Part shown: positions 1-9,873 of the stretch, piece after piece
Position numbering within the stretch: the first letter of the stretch is position 1
Layout of the letters: every line of letters begins with the position of its first letter
Source: Marasmius tenuissimus
Lineage: Eukaryota > Basidiomycota > Agaricomycetes > Agaricales > Marasmiaceae
Length of the DNA: 64,000 bases
Assembly (NCBI GenBank): GCA_029532415.1
Contig: JAQOTA010000042.1
Location: 620,001 to 684,000, forward strand
Reading direction: 5' to 3'
Made by a program: the position numbers and the translations under genes
Notes under the pieces: generated by a model
Told to the model about the DNA's origin: nothing
Databases searched by the model: none
The model's input: only the letters and a program-made list of their open reading frames with translations

Positions 1-354
1 TTCTGATTTCTTAGAAGGTTCAGAGCGACATCTGAGATTTGGGAACAGAGTATTGTCCCAATTGTCATCAGAGTCTTCATCTTCTGAAGGAATGTTGGGA
101 TTTTCACCCAAAGTAAATGGTTCACTACCGACAGGTGTGAAGCCACGAGTTTTGGCATCAGGACACTTAGAATACAGTGTTTCATCGAACAGTGCAGTGC
201 TACCTTTGAATACAGAATTATTGCTTTGCATGAACAGGAAGCCTTTCATTCCATCCTGGTAGCTGATGAAGGCCATCAACTCACTGCGAAGAGCGAGCTT
301 ATTCTTCCTATGATCTTCAGGAATGAAGATGTAGGCACAACCCATAACTCGGAG
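1..354 (-). pseudogene. Ty1/copia pol fragment, 3' part, cut by the Ty3 insertion
   Basis: Read on the minus strand, this edge carries the segment that follows the integrase core of copia polyproteins: a CAYIFIPEDHRKNKLALRSE stretch, then a glycine/phenylalanine-rich part (KGFLFMQ). This matches the conserved region between integrase and reverse transcriptase. It continues the copia pol that resumes at 10097, and the Ty3 element lies between the two. Joined across the insertion, the two sides are in different frames, and about 50 residues usually found between the integrase catalytic Glu and this segment are missing. The copia copy was therefore probably already deleted before the insertion. 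The reverse transcriptase would lie left of the window. Confidence 0.75.
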
Positions 355-359
355 ATGTG
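355..359. repeat. Target-site duplication ATGTG of the Ty3 element (left copy)
   Basis: The five bases ATGTG directly before the left LTR are repeated directly after the right LTR at 10097-10101. A 5-bp duplication is usual for Ty3/gypsy integrases and fixes the element ends at 360 and 10096. Confidence 0.9.
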
Positions 360-582
360 TATAACGGTTAATAATAATTGGACTAACGTCCGAGCCTCAG
401 GATCACCCAACTGAACACGACAAGGATTTTAAACCAAGGGTACAGTACAGAGTGAAGGTAGAAGCTAAGTAACTACTTGCGCATGCGCACTTTATATACA
501 GATTGGAATTGATGATGTAATTAAGTCGTGGGGAATTCTAACTTTTGCGCTACTTAATGACGTCATGACCATGGGCGTTACA
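360..582 (-). repeat. Ty3 3' LTR (left copy)
   Basis: A 223-bp LTR. In element sense it starts TGTAACG and ends CGTTATA, giving imperfect terminal inverted bases. It differs from the other LTR only at one A/G and one T/C position (in the ACAGAGTG and AAGTCGTG contexts). Confidence 0.95.
492..565 (-). promoter_or_regulatory. LTR promoter signals: CRE-like palindrome and TATA box
   Basis: On the minus strand the LTR holds a perfect TGACGTCA palindrome (558-565; CREB/ATF-type site) and, about 60 bp downstream, a TATATAAAG box (about 490-498), followed by the palindrome TGCGCATGCGCA. The same set is in the 5' LTR (about 10004-10079), where it would drive the genomic RNA. Function is inferred from consensus only. 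Confidence 0.5.
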
Positions 583-594
583 CCCTCCCCCACC
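583..594 (-). other. Polypurine tract of the Ty3 element
   Basis: Immediately upstream of the 3' LTR in element sense is an uninterrupted G-rich purine run (GGTGGGGGAGGG). This is the expected position and composition of the plus-strand primer. No convincing tRNA primer-binding site with the usual TGG start is visible beside the 5' LTR. Confidence 0.7.
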
Positions 595-625
595 AGATTG
601 AACCACGAGGTTCAATCGAACATCT

Positions 626-2497
626 TCAAGTTGCCGTCTCATTAGTTTGAGGTTGGTCCACGATATTTTCTTCAACAGCAGTTGAATCGGTCATCGTAGC
701 GTCTGCATCGGTTGAGACTGGGAGTGGTGGTGAGGTATTGGTAGCTGAACCTGGCGCAGGTTCGACCAATACAGCTGGGGAAGAAGGAATAGGGGAGATT
801 GAATTGGATGAAGGGATTCCAGGGACTGGCGCAGTACCAGGTATGTCGGTGATAACGGTTGGTGGACGTTTTTCAATACGTCCATCAGGATGGTAGATAT
901 CGTCATCCAAACCAACGGGAAGGCCATGAGTAGTGAGGGATGGAAGAACCCGAGCTCGGAGTTGGTTACATTCATGTACAGCATGAACGTTGCTGGGTTC
1001 AATAGAAAACAACCATAACGCGGTATAGTAAGCCGCATCCTCGAGTTTCTCGACACTGACTCCTTGATTTCGCAGGAATTCGGCGAGGGACTCGGATGTG
1101 ATATTGTTGAATTCGCCGGGATGAGGGGTAGGCGTAGCTGGAACCGAGTTGGGTAAAGGGTTCTGAGCAATATAATTGCGGTACACGTCTCTGGTGAGTG
1201 CTAACTCCGCAAATGTGAAGTGGTATTTATACCGCAGTTGAGCTGGCATGCCCGACTTGTGGATTGGCGAATATTGATAGAAAAGGTGAAGCCCGCGCAC
1301 ACTTCTCATCGAAATTGATCCGTCACCGAGAGATTTAATCCCTACAGGGGTCTTACCACCAGCAGTAGCAGATATACCCCAAGCAGCATAGGATGACACA
1401 GGTGAGTGTTTGGGCGGTTGGGAAAGTGGTTTCGGACCTTTCGCAGGTACAGGACCAGCTGCCTTGGACAGTGAGGACGTTCCTGGTGCAGGGACATCAG
1501 CTTTCGGCATCTGATTGGGCTCACTGGGCTTACCAGTTCTAGAGCTCCACCGTTCGGCGACAAATTCGGGAATATAGTGAGCTTGGATGAGCTCAACTTG
1601 TGCCTCGTCTCGTTGACTTTCGGGAATAGCCTTGGCGGCTTTCACCAGTCTATTGAGGAATACCCAAAGTGAGTAACTTCCCTTTCCCCTCTCTGCCGAG
1701 TTCTTGAGTCTAACGTAGTATTGCTCAACTTCGGCTTTCGTAGTAGGGAGGGACCATCGCTGAGGTAACGGTTTCCCGTTAACCCCAATGGTGGGAATTG
1801 TTTGACCCTGTTCATATGCAGAACGGGCGATGTCGAAATCTTTGCCGGCACGGTATAGGCCGTCATCCCAAGGTGGATTCTCTTTCAAGAACACGGCTGG
1901 AGTAGCAGATACTACTTGTGCAGAAGTATCCTTGTCATCAACCACCATTGCAACTGGGGCAGTGGATGAATCCACAGTTGAATCAATCCGACGTCTCTTC
2001 CCGGATCTCTGGTGTTCGGAGTCTTCGGTGATTTTCCGAAGTTCTTCCTGAACCCGGCCAAGCTTCGTCTTGGTGTCATCGAAATCGGTGAGGAGATGCC
2101 TATATTTACGCTCGAGATCCTCGAGGTCACGGCATTTGGCTTTGTACTGGTGCCAGACGGCAACGTACTCAGCCTGTTTAGTTTCGAGGCGAGCTTCCAA
2201 TTCATTTGTCTTGGACTGCAGCTCAGGGTTATGTGCAAAGAACCTCTTCCTTTCGGCAGAGGCTTTGTTATAGGACTCAGGTGAGTCTATTACGCCGTCA
2301 CCACAGTGTCGTAAAAACGCTCTGCAGATCGTGCATTTTACGTTGTCCCGATGGACAACTTGGTGATAGTGTGAGTGAAAATTCCACTCGGCGACTTCAG
2401 CGTCGGTTTTTGAATGGGTTTCTTCAGTTTGGGTAGCTCCTCCCTCACTGAAAAGAACCTTCTCAGGTTCATAGTGCTGCTCAGGTGAGTTCATCAT
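626..2497 (-). CDS. Extra ORF of the Ty3 element, coiled-coil protein in the env position
   Basis: A 623-residue open frame between pol and the 3' LTR, starting about 50 bp after the pol stop. Visible parts: a His/Cys cluster near residues 41-65 (H41, H43, H45, H49, then C55-x2-C58 and C65) that could bind zinc; a charged, heptad-like region about 90-165 likely to form a coiled coil; a basic patch SGKRRRID near 168; a Pro/Ser/Thr-rich linker about 310-370; a second compact region about 400-540; and an acidic low-complexity tail. No signal peptide or membrane segment is seen, so it is not an envelope protein. It may be expressed from a subgenomic or spliced RNA. I do not recognise a named family. 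The long undamaged frame argues for selection or recent insertion. Confidence 0.8.
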   Translation of the reverse strand: MMNSPEQHYEPEKVLFSEGGATQTEETHSKTDAEVAEWNFHSHYHQVVHRDNVKCTICRAFLRHCGDGVIDSPESYNKASAERKRFFAHNPELQSKTNELEARLETKQAEYVAVWHQYKAKCRDLEDLERKYRHLLTDFDDTKTKLGRVQEELRKITEDSEHQRSGKRRRIDSTVDSSTAPVAMVVDDKDTSAQVVSATPAVFLKENPPWDDGLYRAGKDFDIARSAYEQGQTIPTIGVNGKPLPQRWSLPTTKAEVEQYYVRLKNSAERGKGSYSLWVFLNRLVKAAKAIPESQRDEAQVELIQAHYIPEFVAERWSSRTGKPSEPNQMPKADVPAPGTSSLSKAAGPVPAKGPKPLSQPPKHSPVSSYAAWGISATAGGKTPVGIKSLGDGSISMRSVRGLHLFYQYSPIHKSGMPAQLRYKYHFTFAELALTRDVYRNYIAQNPLPNSVPATPTPHPGEFNNITSESLAEFLRNQGVSVEKLEDAAYYTALWLFSIEPSNVHAVHECNQLRARVLPSLTTHGLPVGLDDDIYHPDGRIEKRPPTVITDIPGTAPVPGIPSSNSISPIPSSPAVLVEPAPGSATNTSPPLPVSTDADATMTDSTAVEENIVDQPQTNETAT

Positions 2498-2545
2498 GGC
2501 AACGACAATGGGGTGAAAATGTGAGTTGTATTTTTGTCTCAGTAC

Positions 2546-5500
2546 TTATACTGACGGATTTTTCGGCTCATTTTCATGGCCCGGCTTGGCTTCTTGGAGC
2601 ACGACTTTGCTCCGGTTGATACGAGGCAGTTTCTTCCAATCAGAAACTGCCATAAGCGCCAGGTACCGGTCCAAGGCGGCTAATTTTTTACAGGTTTCAT
2701 ATGGTTCGACAGTCGTGTCGCCAAGGTTCCATAAAACGTGGAAGAAGATCCGTCTTCCATCCCAGTGGTGGCCGATGATTTCATCAACCAGCCACTCAGC
2801 ACTATCCGGGTCTCCAAAATCATACGGATCGGAGACGGCACGATTGGGAAAAAGTACATCATCATTGGGGATGTGTTTGCCCAGCAGAGATACGTGGAAA
2901 TTGTTGTGAACTCCACGCTTTGCTAATTCAGTTGGTAGTCCTACTCGATAGTTCGAGGATTCGGGCTTGACGTCAATAATGGGGTATGGTCCCAAATATT
3001 TGGGGAGTAATTTCGAAGCTCTGCCTTTCGGTAGGTTCAAATTCTTTGTTGAGATGTAGACAAGGTCGTTAATTTTCAATTCAGGGTCCTCACAACGATG
3101 CTTGTTGGAATTATGAGTCTGGATTACTCTGGACTCAATGATGCCATCATGTGCGTCCATGAGATGCGACACTGCTCTATCAACGAATTCTCGGACACCA
3201 GGAGGTGAGGTTTGTGTTTTAGGGATTTCCGCGAGCATAGTTGGGATGTACCCACCGTCCAACTCGAACGGTGCGTATCCCGTAGTCTCGCTAATACTAG
3301 AATTGATGGCAAATTCAACCATAGGTAGTTTTTCAACCCAGTCTTTTTGGTCAGGGCAGATACATGAGCGGAGTATCTGGCCGATGGATCGGTTTACTCG
3401 CTCAGTGGCGCCATCCGTCTGAGGGTGATAAGATGTTGACATGGTAAGTTTTGTTCCAAGCAAACGGTGAACTTCCCTCCACCAGCGGGAGGTAAATTTG
3501 GTGTCTCGGTCGGAGACTATGGACTTGGGCAGTCCATGTAGGCGAGTAATCTCTCTGACATACAACCAGGAGAGCTCAGTAGCAGTGATATTGACATTTA
3601 CAGGTACAAGGTGAACACGGGAAGTCATTCTACAGATGACGACCCACAGGTAATCATATCCCTGAGATTCGGGGAACGGTCCGATGAAGTCCATACCAAT
3701 GGACTCCCATGGCCGCGTTGGAATGGGTAAGGTATGCAGCTTTCCAGCTGGCTTTTGGTTCGAGGTTTTACTTTCCTGACATTTCACGCAGGAATGACAG
3801 AATTTTTCAATGTCGCCATTGATTCGGGGCCACCAGTACCAACGGCGGACATAGTCTGAAGTTCTTTGTTCGCCGTAATGGCCTACAATTAGGTGAGCCT
3901 GGTCAATAATTTTGCCTCGGAGACTCTGACTGTCTGCGGCTCGACCTTGGGGAATGCAAAGAACAGATTCTCCGCCTCTATTCTTTACGCGGATTAGGCC
4001 GTTCTCAATATCAAAACCCTTGTAATCATCAGGGTTTTCAAGGACCTTCTTGAAAAGAGGGTCTTCAGTGTAATTTTCGCGAATTTTCATCTCGAAATCA
4101 TCTATTTCACTGATTCGAGTAGGTAGGGCTGGGTCCCGAAGGCGGGACTCCAATATTGTGGGGTTTTCGTCATTTTCAGTCGAAATATGCACGGCGGGAA
4201 CGGGGTGTTCATCTGGTGAGTGTTCTGGATTGTCTTTGAGTTCTCTGGCTTCGATTTCTCGAGGCTGTTGAGTCTCTTTACCCTTTAGGGCACGGATCCG
4301 TTCGGATCGTCGGATGGCGTTGAGTCTCTCGGGTTCAATCAATTCTTGAACCCGGTCAAGTGGTAAGTCATCCATCTCTTTGTCGAGTCTTGAGTCAGCA
4401 TTGACATATTCATGAGGTTCATGAATGTCTTCGGATGTGTCCGACTCATAATAACGAGAGAGGGCATCTGCGACTTTGTTCTGGACACCTTTGATGTACC
4501 GGATGTCAAAGTCAAAGCGGGATAAATATTCCATCCAACGTGCTTGACGGCTGGACAGTTTCCGTTGGGTAAGGAAAAACTCAAGTGCTTTATGGTCAGT
4601 AACTACGTGGATACGGTAACCCAGTAGCTTATCCTCCCATTTCAACAGCGCTTCGAGAATAGCGAGAGTTTCGAGTTCGAATACTCGATAATTATGTTGA
4701 GCTGAGGTGAACTTTTTAGACATGAATCCGGCAGGGCGACACGTTTGCCACGTGGGTCCCTGCCCGTACATTGCTCCTACACCCGAAACTGAAGCATCAC
4801 ATATCACCCAGATTGGGTCTTCCGATGATGGGTCTATGGGTTTGAGTATAGGTGCATTAGCGGCTAACCGTTTCACATGGTCAAAGCATGACTCGTGTGA
4901 GGGAAGCCAATGGAATGGTACGTCGTTTCGGGTCATTGAAGATAATATACCCGTGTATTGAGCTACATCAGGCATGTAGGGGGCTAGATATTGAACAAGT
5001 CCGAGGAATTTTTGAACGTCGTTGAAGGTACGTGGCGTTCTCCATTCTCGAACCTTGCTCATTTTGTCTTTGTCGGCATGAATACCTCGGTTGTCAATGA
5101 CGTGTCCGAGGCAGTCCAGTACTTGTGAGTAAAGTTCGCATTTTTCAGCCTTGAGGTACAAGTGTTGCTCACGCAACCGTTTGAATACCTCCTTCAAAGC
5201 TTGTTCGTGCTCTTCAATAGTATTGGCAAAGATGAATATATCATCAAGGTAAACATGTACACATTTCCCAATGAGATCGCGGAAAATATGGGTCATTAAT
5301 CGTTGAAAAGTTGCGGGTGCGTTACAGTCCCCCTGCATCATAATATCACTGATGTAGGTTCCGAATATGGTGGCAAAGGCAGTCTTCCAGACATCGCCCT
5401 TTTCGTTTCGAATCTGCTCATACGCATCCGACATGTCAATTTTAGAACGGTACTTATGTTTTGCAACATCCTGTCGGATGTTATCTTGGTCGGGGAACGG

Positions 5501-6244
5501 AGTTACATCCTTGACGGTGTTCTCGTTCCTCTGGCGATAGTCAACGATAGTTCTAATCTTTCCATTCTTTTTAGGAATACAAAGCATTGGAGCTGCCTGT
5601 TCAACGGTGGACTCAGTCCACCATCCAGCCCGAGTATACCTCTCCAACTTTTCACTAAATTGGGGTCGCAGGTAGTCCGGACACTTTGGCATGTAGTAGT
5701 GGTAACGTTTCTTCTCATCTATGAGTTGAATTCTGTGGTTGATAGCGCGAAAGGGTGGTAATTCTTCGGGTACACCACCGAGGATATCTGCGTTGCGATG
5801 AAGCCAACGGGCACGCAGTTTCGGTATGTCTTCATCTGAGAATGGACCATCCTCAGACAAAATACTGAAGTCTGTATTCGCATTAGCTAAATTAGCTGCG
5901 CGAAGTTGATCTTTGTAGTACATTTCATCATATTCAATGTCATGGTGACCGGATAGTTCAATTTCTGACCTGTCTCGGGCATACTTTGCAGTACGTGAGA
6001 ATTCCTGGACCATTTCGACAATGTGGTCCATATCGTTTTCACTTATTTCTTTTATTTTAGGTGCAGAGGACGGGTTTGAGCCGTCAATCTCTTCTAGTAT
6101 TATAGGGAAGTTGTGAGGTAAGCTTCGGTTTGTACGGAGGACATTCATTCGGATGTCCTCAGCATCAATTTCGTCTTCTACGAGCACACCTGCTCGTATG
6201 AGATTGAGTCGAATATCATCTGTCTCGACTTTTTCTTCCGGCAC
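2546..6244 (-). CDS. Ty3 Pol: reverse transcriptase, RNase H, integrase, chromodomain-like tail
   Basis: 1232 residues from the first Met after the second TGA. Reverse transcriptase: LCIPKKNGKIRTIVDYRQRN at 221-240, SKIDMSDAYEQI near 267, catalytic YLDD at 332-335. RNase H: ICDASVSGVG near 481 and a TDHKALEFF motif near 549. Integrase: zinc-binding H-H-C-C ending HSCVKCQ near 817-823, catalytic D852 (GMDFIGPF), D912 (SDRDTKF) and E948 (TDGATERVNR), with the usual 35-residue D-E gap. The C-terminus (about 1130-1190; WLVDEIIGHHWDGRRIFFHV, then a VEPYE motif) looks like a chromodomain, which in chromoviruses guides insertion to heterochromatin. It lies in the same frame as Gag; TGA codons at 6290-6292 and 6455-6457 separate the two. 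Confidence 0.93.
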   Translation of the reverse strand: MPEEKVETDDIRLNLIRAGVLVEDEIDAEDIRMNVLRTNRSLPHNFPIILEEIDGSNPSSAPKIKEISENDMDHIVEMVQEFSRTAKYARDRSEIELSGHHDIEYDEMYYKDQLRAANLANANTDFSILSEDGPFSDEDIPKLRARWLHRNADILGGVPEELPPFRAINHRIQLIDEKKRYHYYMPKCPDYLRPQFSEKLERYTRAGWWTESTVEQAAPMLCIPKKNGKIRTIVDYRQRNENTVKDVTPFPDQDNIRQDVAKHKYRSKIDMSDAYEQIRNEKGDVWKTAFATIFGTYISDIMMQGDCNAPATFQRLMTHIFRDLIGKCVHVYLDDIFIFANTIEEHEQALKEVFKRLREQHLYLKAEKCELYSQVLDCLGHVIDNRGIHADKDKMSKVREWRTPRTFNDVQKFLGLVQYLAPYMPDVAQYTGILSSMTRNDVPFHWLPSHESCFDHVKRLAANAPILKPIDPSSEDPIWVICDASVSGVGAMYGQGPTWQTCRPAGFMSKKFTSAQHNYRVFELETLAILEALLKWEDKLLGYRIHVVTDHKALEFFLTQRKLSSRQARWMEYLSRFDFDIRYIKGVQNKVADALSRYYESDTSEDIHEPHEYVNADSRLDKEMDDLPLDRVQELIEPERLNAIRRSERIRALKGKETQQPREIEARELKDNPEHSPDEHPVPAVHISTENDENPTILESRLRDPALPTRISEIDDFEMKIRENYTEDPLFKKVLENPDDYKGFDIENGLIRVKNRGGESVLCIPQGRAADSQSLRGKIIDQAHLIVGHYGEQRTSDYVRRWYWWPRINGDIEKFCHSCVKCQESKTSNQKPAGKLHTLPIPTRPWESIGMDFIGPFPESQGYDYLWVVICRMTSRVHLVPVNVNITATELSWLYVREITRLHGLPKSIVSDRDTKFTSRWWREVHRLLGTKLTMSTSYHPQTDGATERVNRSIGQILRSCICPDQKDWVEKLPMVEFAINSSISETTGYAPFELDGGYIPTMLAEIPKTQTSPPGVREFVDRAVSHLMDAHDGIIESRVIQTHNSNKHRCEDPELKINDLVYISTKNLNLPKGRASKLLPKYLGPYPIIDVKPESSNYRVGLPTELAKRGVHNNFHVSLLGKHIPNDDVLFPNRAVSDPYDFGDPDSAEWLVDEIIGHHWDGRRIFFHVLWNLGDTTVEPYETCKKLAALDRYLALMAVSDWKKLPRINRSKVVLQEAKPGHENEPKNPSV

Positions 6245-6454
6245 GCCACGCCATTGAACTTTCGGAGCGGTGGTGTGCCGGTTTCTAAGTCAATTCGGGT
6301 TATCTTTGCGCTGTAAGTCTCTCGACTTCATCTCCCGGCGCATAGCTGATCGTCGTTTTAATTCGGCTGCATCCTCCCCCACTGAAAGGCAGGTGGCAAC
6401 CATCCCGTTGACGAGAATCTGGTCTTTTTCAAAGTCCAGGCTAATTCCATGCTT

Positions 6455-9400
6455 TCACATGAAGTAAGTACCTACTATTGCATCATATCTATCGATATTT
6501 ACGATGTCAAAGTAGGTATGGTCACGAATTGTTGAATATTCAGTACTGGCAACAGTACCATAGTTAAATTTGGCACGACTACCAACTGTTCCCAGTTGTA
6601 GAGAGTGCTGTTCAGCCAATTGATGTACTTTTACATTGGCTAGGCGAGCGAATCCAGGACTCATGCACTCAAGAGTGCATCCCGAGTCGAATAGGGTGAG
6701 TGCAGTTTGACCCGCAATTTCAACCAACGCTACTAACGGACGTCTCTCTGCAGCTCCGCCACGGTTCGGGCGACTCATAGGTCTACTCGAGCGGCGGAGT
6801 CGGACATCAACCTTGAGTGTGTTGGGTGACTCTTTCGGGTCAATTGCACACAGTCTGTCATCTATGTGGTAAGGATTCCATTCAGGATCAATTGTAGGGA
6901 ATCCAGACGTATCAAGATCATCTTCAATGATGACTGGAGGTCCACAGTTATTGAGTGGGTTGTAGAAATCGTCAAGGGGGATGTGAGTACCATCTCCATC
7001 TTGAATCATTGCCATGTAATCCTCATTATCAGAGGATTCACCGTTGATATAACCACCATAGTCCTCGTAGGCTTCGAGGACATATTCTCCGTCGGAGGTT
7101 TCAATAACTTCAACGTTGCCGTTGTCGTCATCATCTGGTGGAGGTGAGTTATCCTCATTATTTGTCTCGCTCTGATCATTCTCATCTTCCGCGATGGCAA
7201 ATAGTCGAGGTTTCCCATATTGGGGACACGTTGGGTCAGATGCATAGTGGCCAACCCCGCCACAACCATAGCACATGGCCTGTTTTTTGTCTACTGGTTT
7301 GGTGTTGCCATTATTACCACCAGTAGCTCTTGGGGTATTTCCAGAGGGCTTCCGGTCATTATTATATGGCCGATATTGGCAATTTGAGCTTGACGGCACA
7401 GTCTTAGCTCGTTTCAGGTAGTAGTTGAGAAGAGACTGATCAGTCTCATAGCGTTGTACAGTTTTCACCATGGTCCGTACGGTTGCATAGTCCGGAATAG
7501 CACCACATTTGGTCATCTCTCTAATGAGATAGTCAGGAAGACCTTTGATGAATTGACGTTTAAAGGTAAATTTATCGGGTATATTGGTCATTCTACCAGC
7601 CCAACGGCGAAGAGTATTGCAGTAGTCTTTGATCCCTTTCTTGGGATCATACTGGACATTGTCGAACTGGGAAGCGGCCTCCTGAACGGTGGACATCTGA
7701 ACACAGTGATCAAATATTCCAATGATCACATCTTCAAAAGTCCATTGATCACGATCACGATGAGGGCTGGCCACCTCATCATCGTACCACTGAAGAGCTT
7801 TTTCACTCAACAGCATTCCAATACATTGAATTCGAAGCTTTTCAGCTTTGGGACCCGCAAGTCGATTTACAGACATCCAACGTAAGACTTTCATTAGCCA
7901 AGCTTCGAAAATCTCTACATCTCCTTGCCCTTTATAGTGTTCGGGCTCATTAACTTTCAGAGATTTAAGTCCCTCAATAACGGGACTTGGTTCTCCGACC
8001 TGTTCCCTTATCTGAGAACGGTACTTATGGTGAATTTTACGGACCCAAAGCCGACGGCTGTAATCCTCGAGCTTATCCAGCTCGTATCTATGAGCGGCTC
8101 GGCCACGTCGGCGACGACGTTCAAGCTCACTCCGACCGTGATTTCTGATATGGTGATCATCGGGATCAAAATCAACTGAGTCCAACGAGTCCGCAGAGTA
8201 TTCGCTGATACTGGCGTACTCATCTGATGACGACTCGTCATCCCATGGCGTATGCCTGCGCTTTTTGGGTTCAGGTTTATTGGACGAAGGTTTTCCCGAC
8301 CTTCTACTACGTCGATCATCATCAGAACTATCATTCCCACCTCCGGGATCACCAGGATTACCACCAGACACACCTCCATATCGTTGGTGTGTGGTCTCAT
8401 TATTCCCATTACGGTTATCTTGTTGATGATTCCCTTCTGGGGGGTTATCTCGTTGACCGCGATCCCATACCGCACGTGGGGTCGTGTTTTTGTCAACTGG
8501 ATTGAGATCTGCGTCAAACCCTATCCCTTGATCCGGGACATTGGAGCGGCCGTATCTACGGATGTCATCATTTCGCATACGCTGAAATGCGACACGGTCC
8601 ACCCAACCGGGTATCTCAGCTACCTGAGGTGGATAATAGATTGGACTAGACGGGGGAATAGGCTGTTTACCAGCTCTCTTACTCCCGAGGTAAACAATGT
8701 CTTCCTCAGTATCTGCATTCTGTACTGTTGCAGATTTTGGAGACCTTGGTGCTGGATTGATCACTTGCTCGTTGCGACCAGCAGAGGTGAAATTATTAAC
8801 GGGATGGATGGGTGGTGTCGAAGTTTCCACATGCTGAACTGCAGTGGTACCTGGTAGGTCCCGGTTGATTCCTGATCCGGAAGCAACGGGTTGGTGATCA
8901 TTCTTGGTACGTGGATAATAACGAGTTGGTCCTTGACTCTCTGGGGACTCACTCATTATCTCTTTGTAGGTCCTATGATAATCTTCACGAGCTTGCTCAG
9001 CATTTGCTGCGCTTTCAGCTCTTTTTTGTTGCAGGGCTTGATCCACCAATTGGGCGGTGGGTTCAAAAAATTCATATGCCTTGTGTTCAAGTGGTGAAAC
9101 GGGGATAGGCTCATCCGGAGGTACAACACTCTCAAGATTTGCAATCAAAGAGCCTAATACCCCGAATTTCTTGTCACTTTCGTAACGAATATCAGCGAGT
9201 TCCATCGAGAATTTCGTCCCGAGTGCCCGGAAATCATTGGTGATTGATTGACGTACGTCCCTGACTAACGTTCCCAATTGTCTCAAAGTGGTTTTACGTT
9301 GTTCACGTTGGCTAGCTGTTGAAGATGGTCGTGTATTGCTGCGAGCTGGAGATTGACTTCCCTGATGGGTTGTTTTCCAGTTCACAGTTTGGGTAAGATT

Positions 9401-9868
9401 AACTTTGGAAGGTACAGTTGATTCATTCGGGTCTACTTCGGTCCGACTCATGCTTGGTAAATATTTTTGTTGAGTTCTTGGTAACGGGACACTTTCAAGT
9501 TCCGTTGGCAAGGCACGGCGCGCCGTGATGGGTACGGGCGCCTGAATTTCAGACGTTTTCGTCATGGTGATTGGTGGGCTCGGGGGATCCAGAGTTGGGG
9601 GTCTAGAACTAAACTGCTCAGTTCCTTGCTGACCCGACCTCCAACTCTCAGCTGTATTGGCGAGCGTAGAGCCTCGCGCAGGTAAAGTGACTGGTGGTGG
9701 TCCCGACGCTGTAGGTGGTCGGGAAGCTCCACGGATAGTCTGGCTGTCGTCTGGGGTTCCAGTAGACATTTTTGAAAGTAGTAATAGCAGGTTAAATTGG
9801 GTATTAAAGAGTAATGAGTAGTTGTGTTGATAGCAATCTGAACGTACAAGTGGTAACTTGGTGTTCAA
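6455..9868 (-). CDS. Ty3 Gag with zinc knuckle, followed by aspartic protease
   Basis: Up to 1137 residues. The Met at 9769 (MSTGTPDDSQ) is a more likely start than the one at 9868, whose leader is hydrophobic and lies near the LTR. The first half is a long disordered Pro/Ser/Thr-rich and charged region. The capsid-like part follows around residues 640-840 (a YKGQGDVEIFEAWLMKVLRW stretch and ILRRWAGRM-type helices). A CCHC knuckle (CYGCGGVGHYASDPTC) is near residue 865, then an acidic linker. The retroviral-type protease starts near 1056 with LFDSGCT, where Asp-Ser-Gly is the active site. The frame ends at a TGA directly after a GTYFM motif of the protease, but protease-like coding (KHGISLDFEKDQILVNG) continues in the same frame. 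Confidence 0.9.
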   Translation of the reverse strand: MNTKLPLVRSDCYQHNYSLLFNTQFNLLLLLSKMSTGTPDDSQTIRGASRPPTASGPPPVTLPARGSTLANTAESWRSGQQGTEQFSSRPPTLDPPSPPITMTKTSEIQAPVPITARRALPTELESVPLPRTQQKYLPSMSRTEVDPNESTVPSKVNLTQTVNWKTTHQGSQSPARSNTRPSSTASQREQRKTTLRQLGTLVRDVRQSITNDFRALGTKFSMELADIRYESDKKFGVLGSLIANLESVVPPDEPIPVSPLEHKAYEFFEPTAQLVDQALQQKRAESAANAEQAREDYHRTYKEIMSESPESQGPTRYYPRTKNDHQPVASGSGINRDLPGTTAVQHVETSTPPIHPVNNFTSAGRNEQVINPAPRSPKSATVQNADTEEDIVYLGSKRAGKQPIPPSSPIYYPPQVAEIPGWVDRVAFQRMRNDDIRRYGRSNVPDQGIGFDADLNPVDKNTTPRAVWDRGQRDNPPEGNHQQDNRNGNNETTHQRYGGVSGGNPGDPGGGNDSSDDDRRSRRSGKPSSNKPEPKKRRHTPWDDESSSDEYASISEYSADSLDSVDFDPDDHHIRNHGRSELERRRRRGRAAHRYELDKLEDYSRRLWVRKIHHKYRSQIREQVGEPSPVIEGLKSLKVNEPEHYKGQGDVEIFEAWLMKVLRWMSVNRLAGPKAEKLRIQCIGMLLSEKALQWYDDEVASPHRDRDQWTFEDVIIGIFDHCVQMSTVQEAASQFDNVQYDPKKGIKDYCNTLRRWAGRMTNIPDKFTFKRQFIKGLPDYLIREMTKCGAIPDYATVRTMVKTVQRYETDQSLLNYYLKRAKTVPSSSNCQYRPYNNDRKPSGNTPRATGGNNGNTKPVDKKQAMCYGCGGVGHYASDPTCPQYGKPRLFAIAEDENDQSETNNEDNSPPPDDDDNGNVEVIETSDGEYVLEAYEDYGGYINGESSDNEDYMAMIQDGDGTHIPLDDFYNPLNNCGPPVIIEDDLDTSGFPTIDPEWNPYHIDDRLCAIDPKESPNTLKVDVRLRRSSRPMSRPNRGGAAERRPLVALVEIAGQTALTLFDSGCTLECMSPGFARLANVKVHQLAEQHSLQLGTVGSRAKFNYGTVASTEYSTIRDHTYFDIVNIDRYDAIVGTYFM

Positions 9869-9873
9869 AAAAG

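Noticed and set aside
8227..8857. Plus-strand frames antisense to Ty3 gag and pol
   Set aside because: They are codon shadows of the minus-strand polyprotein, with no motif of their own.
9840..9873. tRNA primer-binding site beside the Ty3 5' LTR
   Set aside because: No TGG-starting match to a tRNA 3' end is visible in the first bases after the LTR, so priming was left undefined.
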